A DNA stretch of 64,000 bases from Clostridiaceae bacterium (GTDB lineage Bacteria > Bacillota > Clostridia > Saccharofermentanales > DTU023), in contig DUVH01000012.1 in the NCBI GenBank assembly GCA_012841145.1, forward strand, positions 1 to 64,000, given 5' to 3'. The notes beneath the pieces were generated by a model, which had not been told where the DNA came from, did no database searches, and saw only the letters and a program-made list of their open reading frames with translations. Of this stretch, positions 39,211 to 47,142 are shown one piece after another. A program made the translations under genes and the position numbers. Each line of letters starts with the position of its first letter. Within the stretch, counting starts at the first letter, position 1.

Positions 39211-39240
39211 TGCGCAAAGCGCTCGGAATGGGAATTATTT

Positions 39241-40200
39241 ATGATTAAGTTAACGATTAACGGTCAAAAAGTTACTGCGGAAGAAGGAATGTCGATTCTC
39301 GACGCGGCGCTCGCTCATGGCATCGAGATTCCCGCCCTCTGCCATGACCCCGATTTGAAACCGGAAAGCTCCTGTCGGCTGTGCCTCGTCGAAGTCGACG
39401 GGCGCCGTTGGCCGCGTGTCGCGTGCGGAACGCCCGTAAGAGACGGTATGGTCGTCGAAACGGAGACGCCTGAAATTCGCGCGACACGCCGCGAGATTTT
39501 ACAATTGCTGCTCGACAATCACCCGAACGATTGCCTCACCTGCCAGAAGGCAGGCGAATGTCTGTTGCAAAAGTACGCTTACGAATACGGTGTCACATTC
39601 AGAACGCATGACGGCGCGAGGCGAGGCGGTGAAAGGGCGCGCTTTACCGACACATCGAGTCCGTACATTCTCCGCGATGAGAGCAAGTGCATTCTCTGCG
39701 GCAAATGCATCAGCACATGTGCCGTTCTAAACGAGCGCTCGGTACTGTCTTTCGCAGGCCGCGGTTTCGAAACGAAAGTTGCCGCCGATCGTGATGAAAC
39801 GCTCGAGGCTTCCACATGCGTCTCCTGCAGCCGCTGTGTCGCCGTCTGTCCCGTCGGCGCGCTGATCGATCGCCGCGTGCGTGAGAAAAAGATTCGACCG
39901 TGGGAGGCTGATCGTCAGACGATTCAGTGTAAAGCGTGCGAATACGGCTGCGAATATGAAGTGCTCGAAAAGGGAGACGAACGCGTCATTCGCCCGTTAG
40001 CGCCTTCGGAAGGCCGTCCGCTCTGCTTAAAGGGACGCCTCTATGTAGAGGCGGAGGTATCCTCCGACCTCAGAACGCCCTTTAAGAAAGAAGAAACGGA
40101 AAAGGGACGCAAGTTTGTCCGAACGACATGGATTGAAGCGCTGGAACTTGACAGGATTCTCGACCGGATCACATCCACGGAGTCCGAGTCGACCAAGTGA
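39241..40200 (+). CDS. NuoG/FdhA-like iron-sulfur subunit ending before the molybdopterin catalytic domain
   Basis: 319 residues that read like the N-terminal third of a formate dehydrogenase alpha chain. In order: a [2Fe-2S] domain (residues 1-78, CHDP...CRLCLVEV), a His/Cys cluster segment (HPNDCLTCQKAGEC), two [4Fe-4S] clusters (CILCGKCISTC, CVSCSRCVAVCPVG), and the Mo/W-type 4Fe-4S domain (CKACEYGCEYEV ... GRPLCLKGR). It stops in the segment that normally opens the bis-MGD domain (LRTPFKKEE, TTWIEALELD). No H-cluster motifs are present. No remainder of a catalytic domain follows, only psd on the other strand. It may be a genuine electron-transfer subunit for an enzyme encoded elsewhere, or a truncated gene. 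Confidence 0.85.
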   Translation: MIKLTINGQKVTAEEGMSILDAALAHGIEIPALCHDPDLKPESSCRLCLVEVDGRRWPRVACGTPVRDGMVVETETPEIRATRREILQLLLDNHPNDCLTCQKAGECLLQKYAYEYGVTFRTHDGARRGGERARFTDTSSPYILRDESKCILCGKCISTCAVLNERSVLSFAGRGFETKVAADRDETLEASTCVSCSRCVAVCPVGALIDRRVREKKIRPWEADRQTIQCKACEYGCEYEVLEKGDERVIRPLAPSEGRPLCLKGRLYVEAEVSSDLRTPFKKEETEKGRKFVRTTWIEALELDRILDRITSTESESTK

Positions 40201-40204
40201 CGAG

Positions 40205-41056
40205 TTAGACGGCGTTCATTTTTGCGATCGTTTCGCCTTGTAAAACAGGTATCTCCTGTTCGAAAGCGGTCGCACATGCGCCAAGAAGACTGATTGTCCC
40301 GCGCTTGATGAGCCATACGATCGTCGATCCGCCAAAACAGAAATATCCTTTTTCATCACCTCGGCGAAATTCGTCTACTTTGTGGTTGACGATTCTGCCG
40401 ACCAGCATGGCGCCGATCTCCATTTGCACGACATCACCCAGATGATCGAAATGGAGCACACGCCATTCGCGCGCATTTTCCTGCAAGACAGAAGTAGAAC
40501 TCAGACCGATCGGATGAACGGTGTGGTAACGACCCTTAATGCGATGGGGTGGAGAAGCATGCCCACTATCAGAAAACATGTACCGGTGATAGTGATGCAC
40601 CTCCAAGCGAAAGATCAGCGCGAGACCGCCGGCGTATGACGACGCCACACGCTCATCGCGCAGCAGAGTGGCAAGTGTATAGGGCTGTCCCTTTAGAGTA
40701 AGCGTCATTTCCGGCGATATTTCAACTGCCGATAGTAGTCCGTCGCAAGGGCTGATGACATCCTCAGAGGCATTAGAAAAGGGACGGGCGCCTTTCTTTA
40801 CTTTACGAATAAAAAAATCATTGAACGATCGAAACGGGCCCTCCTCATAGGAAGACATATCAATTCGATTCGCGCGTATGAACGGCTCAATCCTGCCTTT
40901 CGACCATCGAGAACGTATCGGCAGAGAAACGAGCGCTGAGACCCACTTGCGCGAGATAAAGGCATTGACGATTGCACGACCGAAAGCAGTCCCGTAAAGG
41001 CGGTGGAGAAGACGCTCCTGCGCTGTACCCTTACGGTTTCCGCAGGATAAGGACAT
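40205..41056 (-). CDS. psd: Phosphatidylserine decarboxylase
   Basis: Makes phosphatidylethanolamine from phosphatidylserine. 283 residues. Catalytic pieces: FNDFFIRKVKKGARPF, the aspartate region SPCDG, the histidine region LEVHHYHRYMF, and the self-cleavage motif GGST (in CFGGSTIVWL), whose serine becomes the pyruvoyl group. Membrane-associated, Gram-positive type II length. The start overlaps the end of pssA by 26 bases, giving coupled expression of the two consecutive steps. Confidence 0.94.
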   Translation of the reverse strand: MSLSCGNRKGTAQERLLHRLYGTAFGRAIVNAFISRKWVSALVSLPIRSRWSKGRIEPFIRANRIDMSSYEEGPFRSFNDFFIRKVKKGARPFSNASEDVISPCDGLLSAVEISPEMTLTLKGQPYTLATLLRDERVASSYAGGLALIFRLEVHHYHRYMFSDSGHASPPHRIKGRYHTVHPIGLSSTSVLQENAREWRVLHFDHLGDVVQMEIGAMLVGRIVNHKVDEFRRGDEKGYFCFGGSTIVWLIKRGTISLLGACATAFEQEIPVLQGETIAKMNAV

Positions 41057-41675
41057 AAGCGATCACCAACACCACGATGAAGAGCAAAATGAGAGGATAG
41101 TATCTCTTCCTGACTTTAGGGATACGAACGGGACTGACGAAAAGAATCGCCATGATGAACATCACAGATGCCAACAGCGCTTTTGCATAGACAACGGGCA
41201 ATGATCGGGCAATCAGCCAAAACAGAGGGAAAACGCCCGCCGCACTCGTAATAGGTACGCCGACATAGTGGCCAAGCGACTCGGAGTCGTCTACAGAACG
41301 AAGCGCCATGACGTTGAAGTACGCCAACCGAATAATTCCCGCCAATAGGTAGAGCATGAAGATGGGAATGAAATACCATTCGTCAAGACCGCTTGCAAAA
41401 AGCATCACGGGCGGTACAAATCCAAAATTGATGACGTCGGACAAGGAGTCAAGTTCAATGCCGAAGCGCTTCTCATCATCGACACGCCCCTTCTTGCCGC
41501 GCGCAATCGGACCGTCGAACATATCGAAAATGCCCGCCATCATAAGGCAGATCATCCCGGCATCGACACGGCCGCACAGCGAAAGCCACATCCCAAGAAG
41601 ACCGCACGTAACGGCGGCAAATGTGACCGGCATCGCACGATTAGCATATCCGAAAATAGGTAGTTTCTTTCTCAC
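41031..41675 (-). CDS. pssA: CDP-diacylglycerol-serine O-phosphatidyltransferase
   Basis: Membrane enzyme that makes phosphatidylserine from CDP-diacylglycerol and serine. About 214 residues. The CDP-alcohol phosphotransferase motif is complete: DMFDGPIAR ... GIELDSLSD. Several hydrophobic spans. Start: an in-frame ATG at 41693 overlaps the promoter region; I prefer the GTG at 41675, which lies exactly six bases after a TATAGT box with a TTGGTA -35 at 17 bases. No ribosome site is present at either codon, so a leaderless transcript is likely. Confidence 0.92.
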   Translation of the reverse strand: MRKKLPIFGYANRAMPVTFAAVTCGLLGMWLSLCGRVDAGMICLMMAGIFDMFDGPIARGKKGRVDDEKRFGIELDSLSDVINFGFVPPVMLFASGLDEWYFIPIFMLYLLAGIIRLAYFNVMALRSVDDSESLGHYVGVPITSAAGVFPLFWLIARSLPVVYAKALLASVMFIMAILFVSPVRIPKVRKRYYPLILLFIVVLVIAYVLILRKP

Positions 41676-41681
41676 GGAGTA

Positions 41682-41710
41682 ACTATACCGCATAATATAA
41701 TTTTTACCAA
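41682..41710 (-). promoter_or_regulatory. Promoter of pssA-psd, probably leaderless
   Basis: Minus-strand TTGGTA, 17-base spacer, TATAGT; six bases later comes GTG. Transcription start is predicted on the G of the start codon. Confidence 0.5.
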
Positions 41711-41789
41711 CATATTACAGAAAAATCCCAGCCTTACTTATTTAAATCATTTTAAGAATTCACATTTTGCGGCTGCACAATCGTTCAAT

Positions 41790-41818
41790 TTGAAGGCTCT
41801 TTCAAATCGTGCTATCAT
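41790..41818 (+). promoter_or_regulatory. Promoter of the cysS leader
   Basis: TTGAAG, 17-base spacer, TATCAT. Predicted start is near 41825, at the 5' edge of the long closing helix described for 41820-41990, and about 210 bases before cysS. Confidence 0.6.
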
Positions 41819-41819
41819 G

Positions 41820-41990
41820 AAACCACCTGAAATGCGCGGCGCTCTCGTTTTTGGACCACCATTCTTTGAAGGGGAGTCCGGGTCGAAGTGGAATACGAAC
41901 AGGCCTTTTGGAGGAAGTTCCAAGACCACCGCAGGGCACCCACCTGGCGTGAGGCTGGGTATCAAAAAGGGAGTCCGCCATTTCGGGTTT
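41820..41990 (+). ncRNA. Candidate structured RNA of about 170 nt before cysS (6S-like topology)
   Basis: The 5' and 3' ends pair in a long helix: AAAC 41820-41823 with GTTT 41987-41990; CTGAAATG 41827-41834 with CATTTCGG 41979-41986; GCGG 41836-41839 with CCGC 41975-41978; CTCTC 41842-41846 with GGGAG 41969-41973. That is 21 pairs with small bulges. Inside are hairpins GGAC...GTCC (about 41853-41879), TTGGA...TCCAA (41908-41923), and CAC.GC.AGG...CCT.GC.GTG (41928-41952). A promoter sits at its 5' end. There is no T-box core and no terminator before cysS. It could be a cysS leader or a processed RNA such as 6S; the family is not established. Confidence 0.5.
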
Positions 41991-42035
41991 CCTATGCTCA
42001 GAAATTGTTGTTACAAGCACGTACCGGAGGACATT

Positions 42036-43448
42036 ATGCGAATCTACAACTCTATGACGAGACAAAAAGAAGAGTTGACGCCTCTTGAAGATAATCATTA
42101 CAAAATCTACGTCTGCGGGCCGACTGTCTATGATCTGTTTCATATCGGCAACGCGCGCCCTTTTGTCACATTTGACACGTTGAGAAGATATTTGATCTGG
42201 CTCGGCAATAAAGTTTCCTACATTCAAAATTTCACGGATATCGACGATAAAGTAATCATCCGAGCGCAAGCGGAAGGTATCACACCGAAAGAACTTGCAG
42301 AAGAGATGATTGACGAGTACTTCAAGGATGCCGACGGGCTGAACATCATGCGCGCGACGAAACATCCTCGCGCGACCGAGTCGATCGATGACATCATTCA
42401 TTTGATCTCACTATTGTATGACAAGGGATTTGCGTACATGACCGATGACGGCGTTTATTTCTCCATTGATCAATACCCGAATTACGGCAAGCTCTCGGGA
42501 CACCGACTGGATGACTTGATCGCCGGCGCGAGCGAACGTGTGTCGGAACTCGAAGGAAAGCGCAACCCTCTCGATTTCGCTCTCTGGAAGTTCAAAAAAG
42601 AAGGTGAGCCGTTCTGGCCGAGTCCCTGGGGAGACGGCCGACCGGGCTGGCACATCGAGTGCTCCGCCATGAGCCTTGCAAACCTCGGCGAGACGGTCGA
42701 CATACACGCGGGCGGCGTCGACCTGCAGTTTCCGCACCATGAAAATGAAATCGCGCAAAGCGAGGCAGCGACGGGGAAAACGTTCGTCCGCTATTGGGTG
42801 CATAACGGTTTTGTCAATGTCAACTACGAAAAAATGTCAAAGTCACTAGGTAACTTTTTCACCGTTCGCGACCTCGTCGAGCATTACCCGTACCACATCT
42901 TACGGTTCTTCATCCTGCAGGCGCATTACCGTATGCCGATCAACTTTTCCGACGACCTGCTCGATGCGGCCGTCACGAGCTGGCAGCGCATCGTCTCATG
43001 TGTCGATCTCCTCGCATTCGTCGCAAATGCGCCCGATAAAACCAAAATCGATCCCATAAAGGATAAGGAATTAGAGGAAGAGATCGCCGCCTGCCGCTTT
43101 AACTGGCAGAAAGCGATGGACGACGATCTGAATACGGCTGACGCGATCGCAGCGATCTTCGAGCTCGTCCGCGCCGCGAATACGGCCGCCGCATCGGGCG
43201 CCGTGTCGCCCGAAACGCTGTTATCGGCGCGCAATACAATGATAGAGCTTCTCGACGTTCTCGGACTTGATCCGACCGCAGAGAAAAAAGACACGATCCC
43301 CGACGACATCCTCGCGATGGTTGAAGAGCGGACAAAAGCGAAAAGCGAGCGCGACTTTGCCACAGCCGACAGAATCCGTGACGAGATTCTGGAGCGGGGA
43401 TATAAGGTTGAAGACACGCCTCAAGGCGCGCGCGTCGTACCCGTGTGA
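42036..43448 (+). CDS. cysS: Cysteinyl-tRNA synthetase
   Basis: Class I synthetase that charges tRNA-Cys. 470 residues. HIGN at 36-39, preceded by the zinc-ligand cysteine in [14 protein letters not shown] at 266-270; zinc region HIECSAMS and [10 protein letters not shown]; the C-terminal DALR-type helical domain is present. Start: the frame runs open for 246 bases further upstream, through the structured leader, but GGAGG lies 6 bases before the ATG at 42036 and homology begins there. First gene of cysS-mrnC-rlmB. Confidence 0.97.
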   Translation: MRIYNSMTRQKEELTPLEDNHYKIYVCGPTVYDLFHIGNARPFVTFDTLRRYLIWLGNKVSYIQNFTDIDDKVIIRAQAEGITPKELAEEMIDEYFKDADGLNIMRATKHPRATESIDDIIHLISLLYDKGFAYMTDDGVYFSIDQYPNYGKLSGHRLDDLIAGASERVSELEGKRNPLDFALWKFKKEGEPFWPSPWGDGRPGWHIECSAMSLANLGETVDIHAGGVDLQFPHHENEIAQSEAATGKTFVRYWVHNGFVNVNYEKMSKSLGNFFTVRDLVEHYPYHILRFFILQAHYRMPINFSDDLLDAAVTSWQRIVSCVDLLAFVANAPDKTKIDPIKDKELEEEIAACRFNWQKAMDDDLNTADAIAAIFELVRAANTAAASGAVSPETLLSARNTMIELLDVLGLDPTAEKKDTIPDDILAMVEERTKAKSERDFATADRIRDEILERGYKVEDTPQGARVVPV

Positions 43449-43466
43449 GCGCCCCAGCACTGATTC

Positions 43467-43925
43467 ATGGAAAGTCTTTCAGATAAGGAACTGCTATCCT
43501 ATTCCATCTCGACACTCGCTTGGGTCGGCGATGCCGTCTTTGAGCTGCTCATTCGGTCGCGACTTGCAAGGCGATTCTCGTCTCCTTCAGGCAAACTCCA
43601 CCATATAGCGACATCGTTCGTCAGCGCAAGAGGACAAGCGGCGCTCTTCGAGACGCTGGATAACGATGGAAGCGGCTTTGCTCTTTCGGAACAGGAAGTC
43701 AATCTGCTAAGGAGAGCGAAAAATTATCACTGTCACAGCGCGCCCAGAGATGTCGATCTCAACGAATACCGACGGGCGACCGCTTTCGAGGCGCTGATCG
43801 GTTGGCTTTGGCTTAACGGACAGCGTGAACGTGTCGGTGAACTCGTCGACTATGTCCTGAGACAGTCGAGCGCGGCAGAGACGATCGAACTCTACCACGA
43901 GCACCATGACAATGACGGAGAATAG
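43467..43925 (+). CDS. mrnC: Mini-ribonuclease 3
   Basis: RNase III catalytic domain without the double-strand RNA-binding domain; matures 23S rRNA in Bacillota. 152 residues. Signature LAWVGDAVFELLIRSRL and the second acidic motif RRATAFEALIGWL are present, with the conserved glutamate and aspartate. Lies 18 bases after cysS and 3 bases before rlmB, the standard order in Firmicutes. Confidence 0.95.
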   Translation: MESLSDKELLSYSISTLAWVGDAVFELLIRSRLARRFSSPSGKLHHIATSFVSARGQAALFETLDNDGSGFALSEQEVNLLRRAKNYHCHSAPRDVDLNEYRRATAFEALIGWLWLNGQRERVGELVDYVLRQSSAAETIELYHEHHDNDGE

Positions 43926-43928
43926 AAC

Positions 43929-44693
43929 ATGACACGGGACGAACGCGAACTTTGCCGGCTTGAAGGTCGGAATCCGATTGCGGAGGCCTTGGAAGCCGGT
44001 CGATCCATTAACAAAGTCTACGCGCTTCAAAGCGCGCGCAACACGCGTTCCGACACTTCTCTCGCACGCCTTGTCGCCGAATGCAAAGAAAGAGGCGCCG
44101 TTATCACATATGTCGGCCGCACCGCGCTCGACGCCATGGCGACTTCGGGAGCGCATCAGGGAATCATCGCTGAGGTCGCGCCGTATGAATATGCCGATTT
44201 AACGGAGATACTTTTCCAATATGAACGTCTCGGTATCGATCCGTTCCTGATTTTGCTCGATCATATTCAGGACGCCCACAATCTCGGATCCATCTTGCGC
44301 ATTGCTGACGGGGCAGGCGTCGATGCCGTCGTCATTCCGCAACGTCGCTCCGTCGCTCTTAATGCCGCCGTCGCGAAAGCTTCGGCAGGAGCCGTCGAGC
44401 ATATCCCCCTCTGTCGCGTCGTCAATCTCTCTAAGACAATTCTCGATTTGAAAAAGGAAGGATTTTGGATTTACGGCACAGCTGCCGATGGAGAAACACC
44501 GTATGACAAAGCAGATTACTCCGGAAAAATTGCGCTTGTAATCGGAAGCGAAGGCGAAGGGATCTCGCAAAAACTTCTTGAACATTGTGATTTCCTGCTC
44601 ACGATCCCGCTTTACGGAAAAGTTAATTCCCTCAACGCCGCCGTTGCGAGCGGTATCATCGCATTTGCGGCGGCTCGACAGCGCAGACAATGA
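43929..44693 (+). CDS. rlmB: 23S rRNA (guanosine2251-2'-O)-methyltransferase RlmB (SpoU/TrmH family)
   Basis: SPOUT-class methyltransferase of 254 residues. N-terminal substrate-binding domain (GRNPIAEALEAGR), then the trefoil-knot motifs: DHIQDAHNLGSILRIADGAG (motif 1), IALVIGSEGEGISQ (motif 2) and IPLYGKVNSLNAAVASGI (motif 3). Target G2251 is assigned by family similarity; other SpoU targets cannot be excluded. Last gene of the cysS-mrnC-rlmB unit. Confidence 0.94.
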   Translation: MTRDERELCRLEGRNPIAEALEAGRSINKVYALQSARNTRSDTSLARLVAECKERGAVITYVGRTALDAMATSGAHQGIIAEVAPYEYADLTEILFQYERLGIDPFLILLDHIQDAHNLGSILRIADGAGVDAVVIPQRRSVALNAAVAKASAGAVEHIPLCRVVNLSKTILDLKKEGFWIYGTAADGETPYDKADYSGKIALVIGSEGEGISQKLLEHCDFLLTIPLYGKVNSLNAAVASGIIAFAAARQRRQ

Positions 44694-44743
44694 TCACGAT
44701 GTGCTTGAACGCACCGATCATTTCATGCACAATTAATTCATTG

Positions 44744-44749
44744 TAAGAT
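44744..44749 (+). promoter_or_regulatory. -10 box six bases before the lipoprotein ATG
   Basis: TAAGAT preceded by TTG, six bases before the ATG at 44756, with a poor -35 (TTTCAT at about 17 bases). Same geometry as the AI-2E permease and pssA; points to a leaderless message. Confidence 0.4.
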
Positions 44750-44755
44750 AAATCT

Positions 44756-46102
44756 ATGACAGGCGGCTTTTCTTTGAAAAAATATTTGAAACAGCTTATC
44801 GGATCGAAACGTCTTTCCCGGATCGGCGCTGTTTCGCTCGTCCTTTCAATCTCTTTATTTCTCGTCTCGTGTGACATCATGGAAACCGAATCAACGCCAA
44901 GCGAAACGAATGCCGTGGTCAATCTTGTCATCAAAGCTGAAGACGATCATTTTTTCAGGGAAGATGAATGGATCCGGATGCTGACCTTAGCCATTTCAAA
45001 TCTTGATGATCGCTCAACACTGTGGTCATCAATACCGACAGCACAGCGCTCCGAAATTACTCTCTCCGATTTCATCATGTACACCGACTTTCTAAGCGCT
45101 TCAATCCACGGCGCCGTCAAATCGTACTCAAGAGCGACGGAAGATGAGACGGAAACGATACTCGGTCATGTGATAAAAACTGATCCGGCACTAAACCCTT
45201 CTGCTCTTGACGCGTCTGTTTGGTGGCTCCATTCGGAAACGACGGATCGGCACGTATTTCGGTTTGCGATCCCCGTAACGCTGAACGAGCAAGGCATCCC
45301 CTATTTTTCAAAATCGTGGCTGCAGAAGCAATCGATGTTATATCAGTACATCGTCCTCTACCTTGAGGCAGTCGAGATGCGCAATGAACCGGCCCTAAAA
45401 TCGTTGATCAGGCAAAATTCATCCATTAAGTCCACAAGCCATGACGAATCGCTCAACCGGCGAGTGTCTTCCTTAATCGAGCTGTACCCTCGCTACGTTA
45501 TCTCCGGAAAAGGATCTTACAGGATCATCGAGATGGTGCCGGGGTTCGCCGCTGTTGAACAGCAAGGTCTTCCGCCCAACGGGCAGACACAACTGAATCG
45601 CACAGTCACGTTTGTTGAGTCGGAAGGCGTGATTGCGGTCAATGAAAAGTTTCCGCAGTGGTTAGCGCCGGAAGATGCGATCTTGTATCATGATGATCGG
45701 CCGCTCTTCGGATCCGGACAGACTAACCCCCGCATTGAATCGGAGCGCGAGATTCCGATTCTGGGCGTACCCCTCGATCTTGTCGTCCTCGATGACTCCG
45801 ACAAAGACGCCCGGCTTTTTCGAGTCGTCTGGCCCGGCTTAACGGTAGAAGCGGTTGGAACATGTGATGTCGCTTCGCTGACATTCAGCGGCAAAGTCCG
45901 TCAGGTATCAGCAACGTATACTCAGTTCAGAACGGGATCCGGTCTGAAACCGGGTGCCTCCATCCATGAGCTTTACAAGCGTTATCCGTTCATCCGCGAG
46001 CAAGGTTATATCATTTCGCGAGGAGAGATCGTCAAGAAAACGCTCTCCGTCCAAGTCGAGACAGATTTCATCACGCGGTTGACCATCACGATCGAATCGT
46101 AA
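44756..46102 (+). CDS. Lipoprotein of unknown function
   Basis: 448 residues. N-terminal signal with hydrophobic stretch AVSLVLSISLFLVSC, where the Cys at about residue 40 is the lipobox, so it is probably anchored outside the membrane. I recognise no domain. The body is mixed alpha/beta; the last 90 residues (TFSGKVRQVSATYTQFRTG ... HELYKRYPFIREQGYI) look like a repeated beta-strand/helix unit seen in periplasmic binding modules, but this is only an impression. The n-region of about 23 residues is long; TTG at 44774, preceded by AGGCGG, is an alternative start. Codon use matches the native genes to its left. Confidence 0.75.
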   Translation: MTGGFSLKKYLKQLIGSKRLSRIGAVSLVLSISLFLVSCDIMETESTPSETNAVVNLVIKAEDDHFFREDEWIRMLTLAISNLDDRSTLWSSIPTAQRSEITLSDFIMYTDFLSASIHGAVKSYSRATEDETETILGHVIKTDPALNPSALDASVWWLHSETTDRHVFRFAIPVTLNEQGIPYFSKSWLQKQSMLYQYIVLYLEAVEMRNEPALKSLIRQNSSIKSTSHDESLNRRVSSLIELYPRYVISGKGSYRIIEMVPGFAAVEQQGLPPNGQTQLNRTVTFVESEGVIAVNEKFPQWLAPEDAILYHDDRPLFGSGQTNPRIESEREIPILGVPLDLVVLDDSDKDARLFRVVWPGLTVEAVGTCDVASLTFSGKVRQVSATYTQFRTGSGLKPGASIHELYKRYPFIREQGYIISRGEIVKKTLSVQVETDFITRLTITIES

Positions 46103-46147
46103 CTTTTCCCAAATTAACAACGATCCTCGTCGCCCTGTTCGGCGGTA

Positions 46148-46268
46148 TTGTTTGCCGGGCAAACGGGCAACTTTGTTCAGGCTAGTATAGTCCTGTTTGG
46201 TGGAAATGGCAGGAAAAATACTATATTCTTAATAGCAATACGTTAGCAATAGGAGGGGGTTCATCTTG
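46148..46268 (+). promoter_or_regulatory. PNP upstream element, homologous to 22515-22618
   Basis: Blocks in the same order as in front of the antiporter gene: TTGTTtGCcggGCAA (46148-46162), TGTTCAGGCTA (46174-46184), CTGTTTGG (46193-46200), ATTCTTAA (46225-46232), CGTTAG (46241-46246). Then comes AGGAGGGGG with a TTG at 46266. Here that TTG opens only a two-codon frame (TTG TCC TGA). Inside block 1 is the perfect palindrome GTTTGCC-G-GGCAAAC (46150-46164). It may be a duplicated promoter or the trace of a replaced gene at the left end of the salvage block. Confidence 0.5.
46233..46251 (+). repeat. Direct repeat TAGCAATA spaced by one helical turn
   Basis: TAGCAATA at 46233-46240 and again at 46244-46251, start-to-start 11 bases, so both copies face the same side of the helix. 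It lies between the candidate -10 boxes and the PNP gene; a regulator site is possible but unproven. Confidence 0.4.
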
Positions 46269-46317
46269 TCCTGACTGCTGACGACTATAAAAGTATAAAA
46301 GATGGAAGGGTGGAAGA

Positions 46318-47133
46318 ATGTTAATTCGCAAAGTATCAGAAAGCATCAGTCAAATTCGCAAGTTTACCGACAAAGAAGTGGAAATCGGCCTGATTCTGGG
46401 CAGCGGTCTGGCACCGATAGCTGATCGTCTGGAAAATAAGGTCGTCATTCCCTACAGTGAGATCCCGCACTTTAAGGAGTCGACGGCACCCGGCCACGAG
46501 GGCCGTTTCATCTTTGGCGACCTCGGCGGTGTCCCTATCCTCTGCATGCAAGGAAGATTACACTACTACGAAGGGTACAGCATGCAAGAGCTGACCTATC
46601 CCATCAGGGTAATGGCCAAGCTTGGCATCAAGAATCTGATTATAACGAACGCCTGCGGCGGCCTTGATCCGAACGGCAAGCCGGGCGACCTCATGCTCAT
46701 TACAGACCACATTAATTATATGGGCGACAACCCTCTGATCGGCGCCAATGAGGACGACTTCGGCCCGCGCTTTCCAGACATGACAAAAGCCTACGACCCT
46801 GATTTGAGGAGCTTGGCCCTGAAAGTGGCTGCGGATCTCGATATCTCCCTCGGCCAAGGCGTTTACATCGGTTACAGCGGACCCAGCTTTGAGACACCGG
46901 CGGAAATTCGCTGGATGCAGACTTGGGGAGCCCATGCCGTAGGCATGTCCACCGTACCCGAGGTCATCGTGGCTGTACACTCCGGACTCAAGGTACTGGG
47001 CATCTCTTGCATTACCAACTTGGCCGCCGGCATCCTCGACGAGCCCCTGTCATCGGAAGAAGTCATTGTGGCCGCAGGTGAGGCCAGCGCTAAATTCGTC
47101 CGTCTGATCTCCGAGATCATCGGCAGGATGTAG
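46318..47133 (+). CDS. Purine-nucleoside phosphorylase, trimeric type (inosine/guanosine)
   Basis: Cleaves 6-oxopurine nucleosides with phosphate to base and ribose-1-phosphate. 271 residues. Phosphate and purine site motifs: LGSGLAPIAD, GRLHYYEGYS, NACGGLDP, SGPSFETPAEIRW (glutamate for the purine ring), GMSTVPE, and CITNLAAGI, whose Asn (rather than Asp) marks 6-oxopurine preference. Ribosome site GGAAGGGTGG before ATG. First gene of the salvage block. With MtnA next to it, it may also cleave deaminated by-products such as methylthioinosine; that is inference. Confidence 0.93.
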   Translation: MLIRKVSESISQIRKFTDKEVEIGLILGSGLAPIADRLENKVVIPYSEIPHFKESTAPGHEGRFIFGDLGGVPILCMQGRLHYYEGYSMQELTYPIRVMAKLGIKNLIITNACGGLDPNGKPGDLMLITDHINYMGDNPLIGANEDDFGPRFPDMTKAYDPDLRSLALKVAADLDISLGQGVYIGYSGPSFETPAEIRWMQTWGAHAVGMSTVPEVIVAVHSGLKVLGISCITNLAAGILDEPLSSEEVIVAAGEASAKFVRLISEIIGRM

Positions 47134-47142
47134 GAGGCAGGC

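Noticed and set aside
41880-41905. T-box riboswitch before cysS
   Set aside because: AAGTGGAATACG only loosely resembles the T-box core, lies too close to the predicted transcript start for a stem I, and no terminator/antiterminator follows.
41790-42035. N-terminal extension of cysteinyl-tRNA synthetase
   Set aside because: The frame is open, but a good ribosome site precedes the ATG at 42036, homology starts there, and the upstream part forms strong RNA helices.
46200-46317. Purine riboswitch before PNP
   Set aside because: The conserved purine-aptamer core sequences and loop-loop elements are not present.
46100-46330. Attachment-site copy of the tRNA-Arg 3' end at the left of the salvage block
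   Set aside because: No direct repeat of the tRNA 3' end was found near the left boundary, and no integrase gene is in the window.
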